Counted from the stretch's first letter, positions 51,719 to 60,798 are shown. The stretch: DNA of 64,000 nt from Bradyrhizobium sp. LHD-71 (GCF_031157255.1 NZ_JAVIFX010000024.1:60715-124714); one strand, 5' to 3'. The notes: generated from the letters alone by a model not told the origin. Made by a program: numbers and translations.

Positions 51719-51751
51719 CAGGGCTTAGCTAGGGTGTTTTCCCTAGCCCTG
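51719..51751 (-). terminator. Rho-independent terminator of the zur-eamA operon
   Basis: On the minus strand, a stem built from CAGGGCTAGGG and CCCTAGC...GCCCTG, with the loop GAAAACA region, is followed by TTTT. It lies 21 nt past the eamA stop and upstream of ispG. Confidence 0.85.
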
Positions 51752-51771
51752 CGACCCCTGTCACAGAACTT

Positions 51772-52686
51772 TCAAGTGCGCGCCGGACGGTTAACCAGGA
51801 ACAGGCCCGCAATCACGAACGCGACGGCAACCGCGAAGGCCAGCGAAATCGGCTCATCGAGCACGATATGTCCGGCCAGCACGCCAAACAGCGGGGTCAC
51901 GAACGTAAACGCGGTCAGCTTGCTGGCCGCATAGGTCTTCATCAGGCTGTACCAGAGCAGGAACGTGATCCCAACCACCCAGATGGTCTGGTAGGCCAGC
52001 GACACGAGCGCGACCGGCCCGGGCACTTGCGCCAGCGTCTCACCCAGACCCAAGGAACCGAGCGTCAGCAGCGGCGCCGATACACCGGTCTGGTAGATCA
52101 GCGTCTTTTCCGCCGGCGCCTTTGACAAATTGCTCATCTTGAAGATGAGCGTCGTGAGGCCCCAGCCGAGCGCCCCGAGAATCAAGAGCAGGTCGCCGAA
52201 CAGCACCCTCGCGTCGACATCGGCTTGCGGCACGCCGATAGCAATGACGATGCCTGCGAAGGCAAGCGCAAGTCCCGCCCACTGCTCGCCTCTGAGCCTC
52301 TCACCCAACAGGTTGACGGCGCCGAAGGCGACCACGAACGGCGCAGTGTAGAGAAAGATCACCGCCCGGCTCGCGGTCGTGTACTGCAACCCGAAAAAGA
52401 TCAGCACGAATTCAACCGCGAACACCGTGCCCATCAGCAGGCCTGCAGGCAGCGTGCCGTCACGACGAAACAGCGGGATGCCGCGCAGATACGACGCTAT
52501 CAGGATGACGAGCAAACCGCCGACCGAGCGCGCCGCCGCCTGCATCAACGGCGGCACCTCCGGCAGCGCGAGTTTCACCATCACATTGTTGATGCCCCAG
52601 CTCAGGCACAACAGCAGCATGATGCAGATCGCTGACACGGTCAGCGGCGGCGCCGGCGGGTTCGCCGCCCCCGTCATCGATGCCAT
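51772..52686 (-). CDS. DMT superfamily transporter (EamA family)
   Basis: A 304-residue membrane protein with ten helices in two EamA repeats; examples are ICIMLLLCLSWGINNVMVKLA, FAVEFVLIFFGLQYTTASRA and the mirrored second-half segment FTFVTPLFGVLAGHIVLDEP. It begins 12 nt after the zur-type gene, so it is in an operon with a zinc-sensing regulator. The transported compound is unknown; amino acids or small metabolites are typical for the family, and a metallophore or metal-linked role is suggested only by context. Confidence 0.92.
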   Translation of the reverse strand: MASMTGAANPPAPPLTVSAICIMLLLCLSWGINNVMVKLALPEVPPLMQAAARSVGGLLVILIASYLRGIPLFRRDGTLPAGLLMGTVFAVEFVLIFFGLQYTTASRAVIFLYTAPFVVAFGAVNLLGERLRGEQWAGLALAFAGIVIAIGVPQADVDARVLFGDLLLILGALGWGLTTLIFKMSNLSKAPAEKTLIYQTGVSAPLLTLGSLGLGETLAQVPGPVALVSLAYQTIWVVGITFLLWYSLMKTYAASKLTAFTFVTPLFGVLAGHIVLDEPISLAFAVAVAFVIAGLFLVNRPART

Positions 52687-52698
52687 GGAAAATCTTCC

Positions 52699-53193
52699 TC
52701 AGCCCGCCTTGCTGCAATTGGCGCAGATGCCGGTCATTTCCACCACCGTCATCTTCGGCGCGAAACCGGTCGCGCGCGCGCCGACGATCAGCGGCTCGGT
52801 GACGTTCGAAGCGGCGACCTCGCCGACCGCCCCACACCGCTCGCAGATCAGGAAAGCGACCGACGAGGATGAATCGTGATTGTGCGCGCAGGCGAGAAAG
52901 GCATTGCGGCTTTCGATCCGATGCACGAGACCCTGCTCCATCAGAAAGTCGAGCGCGCGGTAAACGGTGATCGGCGCGGGTCGTGCGACGCGTTTCGCCA
53001 GCTCCTCGATCACGTCATATGCCCCGAGCGGACGATGCGACGCGAGCAGCGCCTCGAGCACGTGACGGCGGATCGGCGTGAAGCGCTGGCCGCGCTGGGA
53101 GCAGACGGATTCCGCGTGCGCGATCGCATCCGCGGCACAGCGGGCATGGTCGTGACCCGGGTCGTGAAAGACGGGAGGGGCGGATTGGGACAT
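52699..53193 (-). CDS. zur: Fur family transcriptional regulator, Zur type
   Basis: A 164-residue Fur-family protein. The winged helix reads QRFTPIRRHVLEALLASHRPLGAYDVI, shown here as RFTPIRRHVLEALLASH, then ITVYRALDFLMEQGLVHRI. The dimerisation domain has the structural zinc cysteines in LICERCGAVGEV and GICANCSKAG, and the His-rich ACAHNHDSS segment is a regulatory metal site. A longer N-terminus with FHDPGHDHARC supports a Zur rather than Fur or Mur assignment. It leads an operon with the EamA transporter and is divergent from the patatin gene. Confidence 0.88.
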   Translation of the reverse strand: MSQSAPPVFHDPGHDHARCAADAIAHAESVCSQRGQRFTPIRRHVLEALLASHRPLGAYDVIEELAKRVARPAPITVYRALDFLMEQGLVHRIESRNAFLACAHNHDSSSSVAFLICERCGAVGEVAASNVTEPLIVGARATGFAPKMTVVEMTGICANCSKAG

Positions 53194-53325
53194 CGCGGCT
53201 ATCTAGTCATTGCTTGGCATGCGCGCATCTGCGTGGCGACAACGCCGATTCGGGACATGCGAGGACAAAGGTATTGTGTCCGTCATCACCGCCCCGCGCA
53301 AACAATGTGCTTCGCAATGGGTAAT

Positions 53326-53338
53326 ATTGCAATGCAAT
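53326..53338. promoter_or_regulatory. ATTGCA-A-TGCAAT palindrome upstream of the patatin gene
   Basis: A perfect 6-bp dyad with a 1-nt centre lies 12 nt before the patatin start codon in the region shared with the divergent zur-type gene. It could be an operator. A second imperfect dyad GGACA...TGTCC lies at 53264-53282. Neither is a proven Zur box. Confidence 0.4.
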
Positions 53339-53349
53339 AATTCCATCCT

Positions 53350-54507
53350 ATGTCGCGTGTATCCAAGGCTGTGGCCGACACAGGTGCCGGGAACTCCGCA
53401 TTGCCCAGTTTCAAGTCCTATCTGGAAGGCCTGACGAACCTGCGTTTCGACACGCGGCGCGACCGGCCCAAATCCGGCAGGAAGAAGATCAATCTCGCCC
53501 TGCAGGGTGGCGGCGCCCATGGCGCGTTCACCTGGGGCGTCGTCGACCATCTGCTTGCCGACGGCCGGCTGGAAGTCACCGGCATTTCCGGGGCGTCGGC
53601 TGGCGCCATCAATGCAGTGATGATCGCGGACGGGCTGGCGCGCGGCGGCCCGGAGGAGGCGCGCAACCGCCTCGCGGCGTTCTGGCGGGCAGCGAGCACG
53701 GGCGGCGACCTTCCACCGGTGCAGCGAGCGGTTGCCGATCGCCTGTTCTCGCTGCTGCCATTCGCCACGACGCCTGTTCAAGGCTGGTTCGAGACGATGG
53801 CGCGCTACTTTTCGCCGTACGAGTTCAATCCGCTGAACATCAACCCCTTGCGCGATCTGATCGATCGGTTTGTGGATTTCGACGCCGTACGCTCGGGCCA
53901 GCTCGAACTCTTCATTTCGACGACCAATGTGCACACCGGCCGGACGCACATCTTCCCGCGCGACAAGATCGACGTCGACGTCGTGATGGCGTCTGCAGCG
54001 CTGCCGCTGCTGTTTCGCGCGGTTGAGATCGACGGCGTTCCGCACTGGGACGGCGGCTACATGAGCAACCCGCCGATGTTTCCATTCTTGCAGGCAACCG
54101 ATGCGGACGACATCATCATCGTCCAGATCAACCCGGTTCAGCGCAAGACGACCCCGCGCACGTCCGGCGAGATCGTCAACCGGCTCAACGAAATCAATTT
54201 CAACTCCGCGCTGATCGCCGAGATGCGCAGCATGGAGTTCGTCAACGGCCTGATCGACGACGGCCACCTCTCCGAAGGAGCGGGCGCCAATCGCTATCGT
54301 CGGCTCAATATCCATCGCATCCATCTCGGCGGACTGGCGACACGGCTGAGTGCGGCGAGCAAGCTGCACACGGATTTTCAGTTCTTCGACCTGTTGCGGC
54401 GGGCAGGTCAGCGCGCCGCCCGGCGCTTCCTCGATCAGCATTACGAGGCGATCGGCGTGCGCTCCTCGATCGACGTCGCGGCCGAATCCGGCGTCGAGTG
54501 GGCGTGA
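53350..54507 (+). CDS. patatin-like phospholipase
   Basis: A 385-residue patatin. The oxyanion hole is ALQGGGAHGAFTWGV, the nucleophile is Ser83 in ISGASAGAINAV and the catalytic aspartate is in HWDGGYMSNPP. No signal peptide is seen. It hydrolyses acyl lipids in the cytoplasm or at the membrane. Patatin-like enzymes in this group have been linked to PHB depolymerisation as well as phospholipid turnover, which would fit the pha genes nearby, but this is inference. It is divergent from the zur-type gene. Confidence 0.93.
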   Translation: MSRVSKAVADTGAGNSALPSFKSYLEGLTNLRFDTRRDRPKSGRKKINLALQGGGAHGAFTWGVVDHLLADGRLEVTGISGASAGAINAVMIADGLARGGPEEARNRLAAFWRAASTGGDLPPVQRAVADRLFSLLPFATTPVQGWFETMARYFSPYEFNPLNINPLRDLIDRFVDFDAVRSGQLELFISTTNVHTGRTHIFPRDKIDVDVVMASAALPLLFRAVEIDGVPHWDGGYMSNPPMFPFLQATDADDIIIVQINPVQRKTTPRTSGEIVNRLNEINFNSALIAEMRSMEFVNGLIDDGHLSEGAGANRYRRLNIHRIHLGGLATRLSAASKLHTDFQFFDLLRRAGQRAARRFLDQHYEAIGVRSSIDVAAESGVEWA

Positions 54508-54753
54508 GGCACTCAACTCGCCGAGCATTTTTCGAATGGAGAACGGTTCACCGGCCGAGGCAGCCTGCCCGGCATGCGGCGCCCCTCATCGTCCGCTGGG
54601 TAATGGATTGATCTCCTACGCTGGAAACGCGCGGACCGTGCTTATCATCTCGCGCGATCTCCGCACTGGATCAAAATATGATCTACGCGCAAGCTAACGG
54701 TGCCCGGACGCACAAGATCGGGCGACACTTTGAACGAATGGCGGGCGGTGAAC

Positions 54754-54930
54754 ATGAATGGAAATCGTTACTATGGGGTACGAGTCGAGGGAGCGAAATA
54801 CGGCGTGAGCTTCGGCAGCGCTCTGGCTATCGCGATCTCTTACACGGCCAACCATTCGATCCTTTGGGCAATCATCCATGGCATCTTGGGTTGGCTGTAT
54901 GTGATCTACTACGCACTGTTTCGGTCGTAG
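54754..54930 (+). CDS. small conserved membrane protein
   Basis: A 58-residue protein beginning MNGNRYYGVRVEGAKYG, with a single long hydrophobic region FGSALAIAISYTANHSILWA followed by IIHGILGWLYVIYYALF. The compact NHSILWAIIHG segment is of the kind seen in conserved short bacterial membrane proteins. The frame is open upstream, but the ATG at 54754 precedes the conserved part. It stands alone between the patatin and marR-like genes. Confidence 0.7.
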   Translation: MNGNRYYGVRVEGAKYGVSFGSALAIAISYTANHSILWAIIHGILGWLYVIYYALFRS

Positions 54931-55104
54931 CCTTGCCGCCTGGCATTGCACTCCGACGATTGGAATAAACCTGGAAATGCACACGCAGGCATTAAGGCTC
55001 ATAACCGAATCTCAACCACGTATCGGTTTTGCGGCGCAGCATGCATGCGCGAATCGCAGGTGGGCTCGGCGATAAACCGCGTATTCAAACTGATGAGCTA
55101 GCTT

Positions 55105-55136
55105 ATCGTATCCATTGTTTATGGAATCGATACGAT
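55105..55136. promoter_or_regulatory. inverted repeat overlapping the marR start codon: candidate MarR operator
   Basis: The arms ATCGTATC (55105-55112) and GATACGAT (55129-55136) flank TCCAT...ATGGA. The right arm runs into the ATG of the regulator gene (55135). Binding here would shut off the regulator and the downstream emrAB genes. The role is inferred from position and symmetry. Confidence 0.65.
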
Positions 55137-55680
55137 GCTAGCCCGTAATCCTGACCATCATTTCCTGTTTGCGCTCGCCGACCTGCAGCGCGCCGTTCGC
55201 GCCTATGCCGACCAGAAAGCCGCCCGCCACGGCATCACCCGCGCCCAGTGGGCGGTGCTGGTGAAGCTGCACAAGGAAGAGGGGTTGCAGCAGGCAAAGC
55301 TCGCAAAACTCCTTGATATCCAGCCGATCACGCTGACCCGGCTGGTCGACAAGCTGTGCAAAAGCGGGCTGGTCGAACGGCGCGCCGACGAGACCGATCG
55401 CCGCGCCAACCGGCTGTATTTGACGCCGGCGGCGAGGCCCTTGATCGTGAAGCTGCGGTCGCTGCGCGAGGAGATCAATCAGACAGCGCTCGCCCACCTC
55501 AAACCCGCCGAAGCCGATCGCTTCGTTGCCCAACTCGAGCTGATCAAGGAGAACGTCCGCACCGCCTACAAGGCAGGGTGCGAGGCGCGCAAGGCTAGAG
55601 CATTTTCCGGAAAGGTGGATACCGGCTTTCCGCAAGAAAATGCGACCACTAAAAGGAAGCTGGGGCGCCGCAATGGCTGA
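55135..55680 (+). CDS. MarR family transcriptional regulator with repeat-derived C-terminus
   Basis: A 181-residue MarR protein. The winged helix includes QWAVLVKLHKEEGLQQAKLA, LLDIQPITLTRLVDKLCKSG and LVERRADETDRRANRLYL. The family length is about 150 residues. Here the last 30 residues (ARAFSGKVDTGFPQENATT and following) are translated from an intergenic-type repeat at 55594-55645. It starts the operon with EmrA and EmrB; its stop overlaps the EmrA start. It probably represses the efflux genes until an inducer binds. Confidence 0.92.
   Translation: MLARNPDHHFLFALADLQRAVRAYADQKAARHGITRAQWAVLVKLHKEEGLQQAKLAKLLDIQPITLTRLVDKLCKSGLVERRADETDRRANRLYLTPAARPLIVKLRSLREEINQTALAHLKPAEADRFVAQLELIKENVRTAYKAGCEARKARAFSGKVDTGFPQENATTKRKLGRRNG
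55594..55645. repeat. rhizobial-type intergenic repeat inside the marR 3' end
   Basis: CTAGAGCATTTTCCGG opens a segment whose ends pair (GCATTTTC at 55600-55607, GAAAATGC at 55636-55643). Sequences with AGAGCATTTTC, GTGGATACCGG and GAAAATGCG are dispersed intergenic repeats in Bradyrhizobium and relatives. A related start, CTAGAGCATGAAATCAGG, lies at 59467. Confidence 0.7.
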
Positions 55681-56812
55681 TCCGGTGCTCAAATTTCCTG
55701 GCGAGCAGCCCCCGCCTGCCGCAGACTCGAAAAGGAAACCCCTCTCGGGCCGCTTCAACCGCACGCGCCGACTGATCCTCTTGGTGGTCATTCCGCTGAT
55801 CGCCGGTATTGCCGGACTTGTCGTCTATCTGTCCGGCGGACGGTATATGACCACCGACAACGCCTATGTCGGCTCGCAGAAGGTGCTGGTGACGCCGGAC
55901 ATCTCCGGCAAGATCAGCAAGGTGGTGGTGCGCGAAGGCCAGCGCGTGCAGATCGGCGACGTTCTGTTCGAAATCGACGCTGAACCGTTTCGCCTTGCCC
56001 TGACGCAGGCTCAGGCGCGCGTCGCCAACGTCCGCACCGACCACGCCAATCTCCTGACCACCGACAAGGCACTCGCGCGCATGATCGAGCTTGCGCAGAA
56101 GACGGCTGACCTCAAGCGTCAGGACGTCGAGCGCAAATCGACGCTGATGGCCAATCGCAGCGGTTCGCAATTCGACCTCGACGCGTCGCATGCGCAGTTC
56201 GTCGTTGCCCAAACGCAAGTCGAACAACTCAGTCAGCAGCAGGCGAGCATCCGCAACCAGCTTCTTGGCAACTCAAAGCTGCCGCTCGAACAATTTCCGC
56301 CCTACATGCAAGCCAAGGCCGCGCTCGATCAGGCTCAACGCGACCTCAATCACACCACGGTGCGCGCACCGCTCGCAGGCAATGCGACCCAGGTCGACAA
56401 TATCCAGATCGGTCGCTACGTGAATGCCGGCACGCCGGTCTTGAGCGTGATCGATGACGCCCATCCCTGGGTCGACGCCAATCCGAAGGAAACCGACTTT
56501 ACTCATGTCACGCTGGGGCAGCCGGTGACGATCGTCATCGATGCGTTTCCGAACCACACATTCAAGGGGCGCATCACGTCGCTCAGTCCCGGTACCGGCG
56601 CGCAATTTGCGATCCTGCCGCCGCAAAATGCCAGCGGAAACTGGGTCAAGGTCGTGCAACGCGTGCCGATCCGTATCTCGTTCGACGCAGACGAGAATAC
56701 GCAGAAGCTGCGCGCCGGCATGAGCGCCTATGTTTCTGTCGATACCGGCCGCAGCCGTTCACTATCGGCGTTGCTTGGACTTTCCGCGCCGGCGCAAGAA
56801 ACATCCAAATGA
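55673..56812 (+). CDS. emrA: HlyD family efflux periplasmic adaptor (EmrA-like)
   Basis: A 379-residue membrane-fusion protein starting at MADPVLKFPGEQP. One N-terminal helix (LILLVVIPLIAGIAGLVVYL) anchors it, then the barrel-sandwich half MTTDNAYVGSQKVLVTPDIS, a coiled-coil hairpin with Q-rich repeats (QTQVEQLSQQQASIRNQL) and the returning lipoyl half TTVRAPLAGNATQVDNIQI. It links the inner-membrane pump to an outer-membrane channel. It overlaps the marR stop by 8 nt and the emrB start by 4 nt. Confidence 0.95.
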   Translation: MADPVLKFPGEQPPPAADSKRKPLSGRFNRTRRLILLVVIPLIAGIAGLVVYLSGGRYMTTDNAYVGSQKVLVTPDISGKISKVVVREGQRVQIGDVLFEIDAEPFRLALTQAQARVANVRTDHANLLTTDKALARMIELAQKTADLKRQDVERKSTLMANRSGSQFDLDASHAQFVVAQTQVEQLSQQQASIRNQLLGNSKLPLEQFPPYMQAKAALDQAQRDLNHTTVRAPLAGNATQVDNIQIGRYVNAGTPVLSVIDDAHPWVDANPKETDFTHVTLGQPVTIVIDAFPNHTFKGRITSLSPGTGAQFAILPPQNASGNWVKVVQRVPIRISFDADENTQKLRAGMSAYVSVDTGRSRSLSALLGLSAPAQETSK

Positions 56813-58392
56813 GTGCCCTCGCCGGACCGGCGAATGCACCAGGGGCGCGACGCGCCATCATCGTCACCTGCGCGATGGCAGGGTCGGTGATGCAGACGCT
56901 GGATTCAACCATCGCCAACGTCGCCCTGCCGTTCATGCAGGGCTCGCTCTCGGCCTCGCTGGATCAGGTCAACTGGGTACTGACATCCTACATCGTCGCC
57001 GCCGCGATCATGACCGCGCCGGTCGGCTGGCTCGCCGCGCGCTTCGGCCGCAAGCGGCTGTTTGTGACCTGCACGGCAACGTTCACGCTGGCGTCGGTGC
57101 TGTGCGGGATGTCGCAAGACCTGACCCAGCTTGTCCTGTTCCGTCTGCTGCAGGGGGCGGCGGGCGCCGCGCTGATACCGCTATCGCAATCGCTGGTTAT
57201 CGACCTTTATCCGGCGCACGAGCGCACAAAGGCGCAGTCGATCTTCGGCATGGGCATCATGCTGGGCCCGATCATGGGGCCGACGCTCGGTGCATGGCTG
57301 ACGGACCAGTACTCCTGGCACTGGGTGTTCCTGGTGAACGTGCCTTTCGGGCTGATCGCGACCTTCGGCCTCTTCATGTTCATGGACGAGACGCCGCCGA
57401 ACACCAAGCTGAGGTTCGACTGGTTCGGCTTCGCCGCGCTTGCGGTCGGCATCGGCGCCTTGCAGCTTGCACTCGACCGCGGCGAGCAGGTCGGCTGGTT
57501 CGAGTCCAATGAGATCATTGCCTATGCGATCATTTCGGTCGTCGGCGTCTACTACTTCCTCGCCCATTCGCTGACCACGCCCGAGCCCTTCATCCGTTTC
57601 GACCTGTTCAAGGACCGCAACTACGCTTCATCCTGCATTTTCATGGCGGTGATGGCGGTGGTGCTGTTCGCTACGATGGCGCTCGTGTCCCCGTTCCTGC
57701 AGCAGGTCGCGGGCCATCCGGTTCTGTCAGCCGGCATGATCCTGTCGTCGCGCGGCGTCGGCACCTTCTTCGCGATGATGACGATCCGTTCATCGATGAA
57801 GTATTTCGAGGCGCGCACGACCATGATGGTCGGGCTGGGCATCACCGCCTACACGCTCTATCTCATGTCCACCTTCACCAACGACACGGCGGCGAGCACC
57901 ATCTTCTTCGTCGGCGTGCTGCAAGGCTTTGCCTTCGGCATGGTGTTCGTCGCGGTCAACACCGTCGCGTTCCTCACTCTTCCTGACAACCTGCGCACCT
58001 ATGGGGCGTCGTTTCAGACATTGATCCGAAATATATCGAGCTCGTTCGGCATTTCGGTCGTGATCGCGCAGCTTTCCGAAGGCGCACGCCGTTCTCGTGC
58101 TGAACTCGGCGACTTCGTCAATCCGTTCAATGACGCACTGAAGATGCCGGATGTGGCGAACATCATCGATATGTCGACCGATTCTGGCCGCGCGCTGGTC
58201 GACCAGATGCTCAATATGCAGGCCTTGATCATCGCCTACGCCAACGACTTCCGCCTGTTGACGTTCTTCGCCTTGCTCGCCCTGCCGGTCGCCTTCATCA
58301 TCGGCCCGACCAAGGCCATCTTCCTTGAACGAACGCAGGCACCGCCACCGGGCCAGCGGCCGCAAAGTCCGCCCAGCGAACCGGCGGAGTGA
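56809..58392 (+). CDS. emrB: DHA2 family MFS multidrug efflux transporter (EmrB-like)
   Basis: A 527-residue transporter with 14 transmembrane segments. DHA2 motifs are visible: SVMQTLDSTIANVALPFMQG, GWLAARFGRKRLFV, FRLLQGAAGAALIPLSQSLV and GIMLGPIMGPTLGAWL. It exports lipophilic drugs by proton antiport, coupled to EmrA. The start ATGA overlaps the emrA stop. No outer-membrane TolC-like gene is adjacent, so a channel elsewhere must be used. Confidence 0.96.
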   Translation: MSALAGPANAPGARRAIIVTCAMAGSVMQTLDSTIANVALPFMQGSLSASLDQVNWVLTSYIVAAAIMTAPVGWLAARFGRKRLFVTCTATFTLASVLCGMSQDLTQLVLFRLLQGAAGAALIPLSQSLVIDLYPAHERTKAQSIFGMGIMLGPIMGPTLGAWLTDQYSWHWVFLVNVPFGLIATFGLFMFMDETPPNTKLRFDWFGFAALAVGIGALQLALDRGEQVGWFESNEIIAYAIISVVGVYYFLAHSLTTPEPFIRFDLFKDRNYASSCIFMAVMAVVLFATMALVSPFLQQVAGHPVLSAGMILSSRGVGTFFAMMTIRSSMKYFEARTTMMVGLGITAYTLYLMSTFTNDTAASTIFFVGVLQGFAFGMVFVAVNTVAFLTLPDNLRTYGASFQTLIRNISSSFGISVVIAQLSEGARRSRAELGDFVNPFNDALKMPDVANIIDMSTDSGRALVDQMLNMQALIIAYANDFRLLTFFALLALPVAFIIGPTKAIFLERTQAPPPGQRPQSPPSEPAE

Positions 58393-58485
58393 GCTGCACT
58401 GGCGCTTGTTTCGACGGAACTCTGAACCGAGGAACAAGCCGTGCCGATCGGCGATTGCTCTCTCTGCCAAGCCAGGGAGAGACCG

Positions 58486-59469
58486 ATGGCCTCGAGCGAC
58501 ACACGCCGCGGTGAGAAAACGGCAAAGGAACATCGCGACATCCAACGCAAGGTCGACGCGAGCGACCGCAACCAGTCCGGTAAGGACAAGCCGAAGGGAG
58601 CTGTGCAGGCCGGTGCCCGGAAGTACCCCGAGCCGCCGCTGCCGGCACAACACCACGCCAAACCCGGCAATGAAGCGACGCTGGTTCCGGAGCCGATGTA
58701 CGACGCCCCCCACTACGAAGGCTCGAACAAGCTGCGCGGCAAGGTGGCGATCATCACCGGCGGCGACTCAGGCATCGGCCGCAGCGTCGCCGTACTGTTC
58801 GCGCGCGAAGGCGCGAATATCGCCATCGTCTACCTTTCCGAGCACGACGATGCCAGGGACACCAAGCGGGCCGTGGAGAAGGAAGGACAGCGCTGCCTGC
58901 TGATCGCCGGCGACGTAAGCGATGCGGCGTTCTGCAAGGATGCAATTGCACAGACCATCGAGGAATTCGGCCGCCTCGATATCCTCGTCAACAATGCCGC
59001 CTTCCAGGAGCACGTCAATTCCTTCGAGGAGCTGACTGACGCGCATTTCGACCGGACATTGAAGACCAATCTGTACGGCTATTTCTACATGGCGAAGGCA
59101 GCGGTGCCGCACTTGCGCGTAGGCAGCGCGATCGTCAATTCGGGCTCGGTGACAGGCCTTTTCGGCAGCACGGGCGCGCTCGACTACGCCATGACCAAAG
59201 GCGGCATCCATGCCTTCACGCGCTCGCTGGCCGCTCAATTGATCGACCGTGGTATTCGCGTGAACGCGGTGGCGCCCGGGCCCGTGTGGACGCCGCTCAA
59301 CCCTGCGGACAAGAGCGCGGAAAAGATCAAGACCTTCGGCGGCCAGACGCCGATGAAGCGCCCCGCCCAGCCGGAGGAAATCGCACCGGCCTACGTCTTC
59401 CTCGCCGCGCCCTCCTGCTCCAGCTACATCACCGGAGAGATCCTGCCGGTCGTTGGCGGGTACGGCTAG
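58486..59469 (+). CDS. SDR family oxidoreductase (YghA/YhdF-like)
   Basis: A 327-residue SDR starting at MASSDTRRGEKTAKEHRD. A charged N-terminal extension of about 80 residues (RKYPEPPLPAQHHAKPGNEA) precedes the fold, as in glucose-dehydrogenase-like general-stress SDRs. The cofactor motif is IITGGDSGIGRSVAVLF, the NNAAFQEH site replaces NNAG, and the active site has VNSGSVTG and YAMTKGGIHAF. It ends EILPVVGGYG. The substrate is unknown; a stress role is inferred from family. The stop TAG overlaps a CTAGAGC repeat start. Confidence 0.9.
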   Translation: MASSDTRRGEKTAKEHRDIQRKVDASDRNQSGKDKPKGAVQAGARKYPEPPLPAQHHAKPGNEATLVPEPMYDAPHYEGSNKLRGKVAIITGGDSGIGRSVAVLFAREGANIAIVYLSEHDDARDTKRAVEKEGQRCLLIAGDVSDAAFCKDAIAQTIEEFGRLDILVNNAAFQEHVNSFEELTDAHFDRTLKTNLYGYFYMAKAAVPHLRVGSAIVNSGSVTGLFGSTGALDYAMTKGGIHAFTRSLAAQLIDRGIRVNAVAPGPVWTPLNPADKSAEKIKTFGGQTPMKRPAQPEEIAPAYVFLAAPSCSSYITGEILPVVGGYG

Positions 59470-59618
59470 AGCATGAAATCAGGTTTGTAAGGTCGACCAC
59501 ACTCATTCGGCGTCATGCCATAGCCGTTCGAAGAACGGCGTCGCACCGCCCGCCTATGGATGGGGAATCCAGTATCCCGGAGCGCGAGAGTTCAGATCGC
59601 TAACGCTGCGGCGTACTG

Positions 59619-59638
59619 GATGCCCCTTCGCGGGCATC
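59619..59638. repeat. short palindrome GATGCCC/GGGCATC
   Basis: A perfect 7-bp stem with the loop CTTCGC lies in the 245-nt convergent gap between the SDR and argC. It resembles rhizobial REP-like hairpins and may act as a terminator for either gene. Confidence 0.6.
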
Positions 59639-59714
59639 ACAACGAAGATTCAGCTCAAATCACCGCTGTGACGCACAGCTTCAACACCGGGCAGTTTGAG
59701 AGGCGCGCTTGAGC

Positions 59715-60692
59715 TCACGTCTCGACGCCAAGCATCAGGCCGATGTTCTGCACGGCAGCTCCGGAGGCGCCCTTGCCGAGATTGTCGAGCCGCGCGACCA
59801 GCACCGCGTGCCGGTTCTTCTCGCTGCTGAACACGCGCAACTCCATCAGGTTGGTATCGTTGAGTGCAAGCGCATCGAGCCGCTGGTCCTTGATCGTGGG
59901 ATCAACGTTGACGACTTTCACCCATTTCGCACCCGCATAGTGCGCGGCGAGTGCGGCCTCGAGATCCGCAGCCTTCGGCTTCCCGGGCAAGGTATCGAGA
60001 TGCAACGGCACCGACACCAGCATGCCTTTGCGGAAATTGCCGACCGAGGGCACGAAGATCGGCCGGCGCGTCAGCCGCGAATACTTCTGCAGCTCCGGCA
60101 GGTGCTTGTGCTCGAAGCCGAGACCATAGAGCACGAACAGCGGCGCCTTCCCCTGCTCGTAGCTCTCGATCATCGACTTGCCGCCGCCCGAGTAACCCGA
60201 CACGGCGTTGACGGTGACGGGATAGTCAGCCGGCATCAGTCCCGCGTCGACCAGCGGACGGATCAGCGCAATGCCGCCGGTTGGATAGCAGCCGGGATTC
60301 GAAACTTTAGCCGCCTTGGCGATCGCCTCAGGCTGCTGCGGGGTCATCTCGGGCCAGCCATACGTCCAGCCGTCCGCGACCCGGTGCGCCGAGGATGCAT
60401 CGAGAATGCGCGGCGCCTTCGCTCCGAGCTCTTCGGCAAGCGCCACCGCCTCCTTTGCCGCGTCGTCCGGCAGGCACAGCACGACAAGATCGGCCTCCGC
60501 CATCATCGCCTTGCGCGCGGCGGCATCCTTGCGCTTGTCCGGGTCGATCGAACGCATCTCCACGCCGGCAACGTTCGCCAGCCGGTCGCGGATTTCGATC
60601 CCGGTGGTGCCGGCCTCGCCGTCGATGAAAATGACCGGTTTGCCAGCGGCCCTGGTCGCGGAGCCGGACTTATCCAGAGTGGTAGTGGCCAT
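59715..60692 (-). CDS. argC: N-acetyl-gamma-glutamyl-phosphate reductase (type 2)
   Basis: A 325-residue type-2 ArgC. The Rossmann start is VIFIDGEAGTTGIEIRDRLA, the catalytic cysteine is in KVSNPGCYPTGGIA, and the substrate-binding NAVSGYSGGGKSMIESY and a conserved histidine in FEHKHLPEL follow. It reduces N-acetyl-glutamyl phosphate to the semialdehyde in arginine synthesis. The GEAGTTG motif and shorter length distinguish it from the type-1 family. It is downstream of the pcaG gene on the same strand but separated by a terminator. Confidence 0.97.
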   Translation of the reverse strand: MATTTLDKSGSATRAAGKPVIFIDGEAGTTGIEIRDRLANVAGVEMRSIDPDKRKDAAARKAMMAEADLVVLCLPDDAAKEAVALAEELGAKAPRILDASSAHRVADGWTYGWPEMTPQQPEAIAKAAKVSNPGCYPTGGIALIRPLVDAGLMPADYPVTVNAVSGYSGGGKSMIESYEQGKAPLFVLYGLGFEHKHLPELQKYSRLTRRPIFVPSVGNFRKGMLVSVPLHLDTLPGKPKAADLEAALAAHYAGAKWVKVVNVDPTIKDQRLDALALNDTNLMELRVFSSEKNRHAVLVARLDNLGKGASGAAVQNIGLMLGVET

Positions 60693-60770
60693 GAGCGTTG
60701 TCTCAGTGTTGTCGGGCTTGCGGTGGTTCGAGCGATATCCGAATAGCGATACTTGGATTTTGTAACAAAA

Positions 60771-60798
60771 AAGCCGCGCTTCGGTTCGGGCGCGGCTT
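60771..60798 (-). terminator. Rho-independent terminator downstream of pcaG
   Basis: On the minus strand the stem AAGCCGCGC/GCGCGGCTT, with a 10-nt loop, is followed by TTTTTGTT. It is 155 nt past the pcaG stop and upstream of argC, so it separates the two transcription units. Confidence 0.88.
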
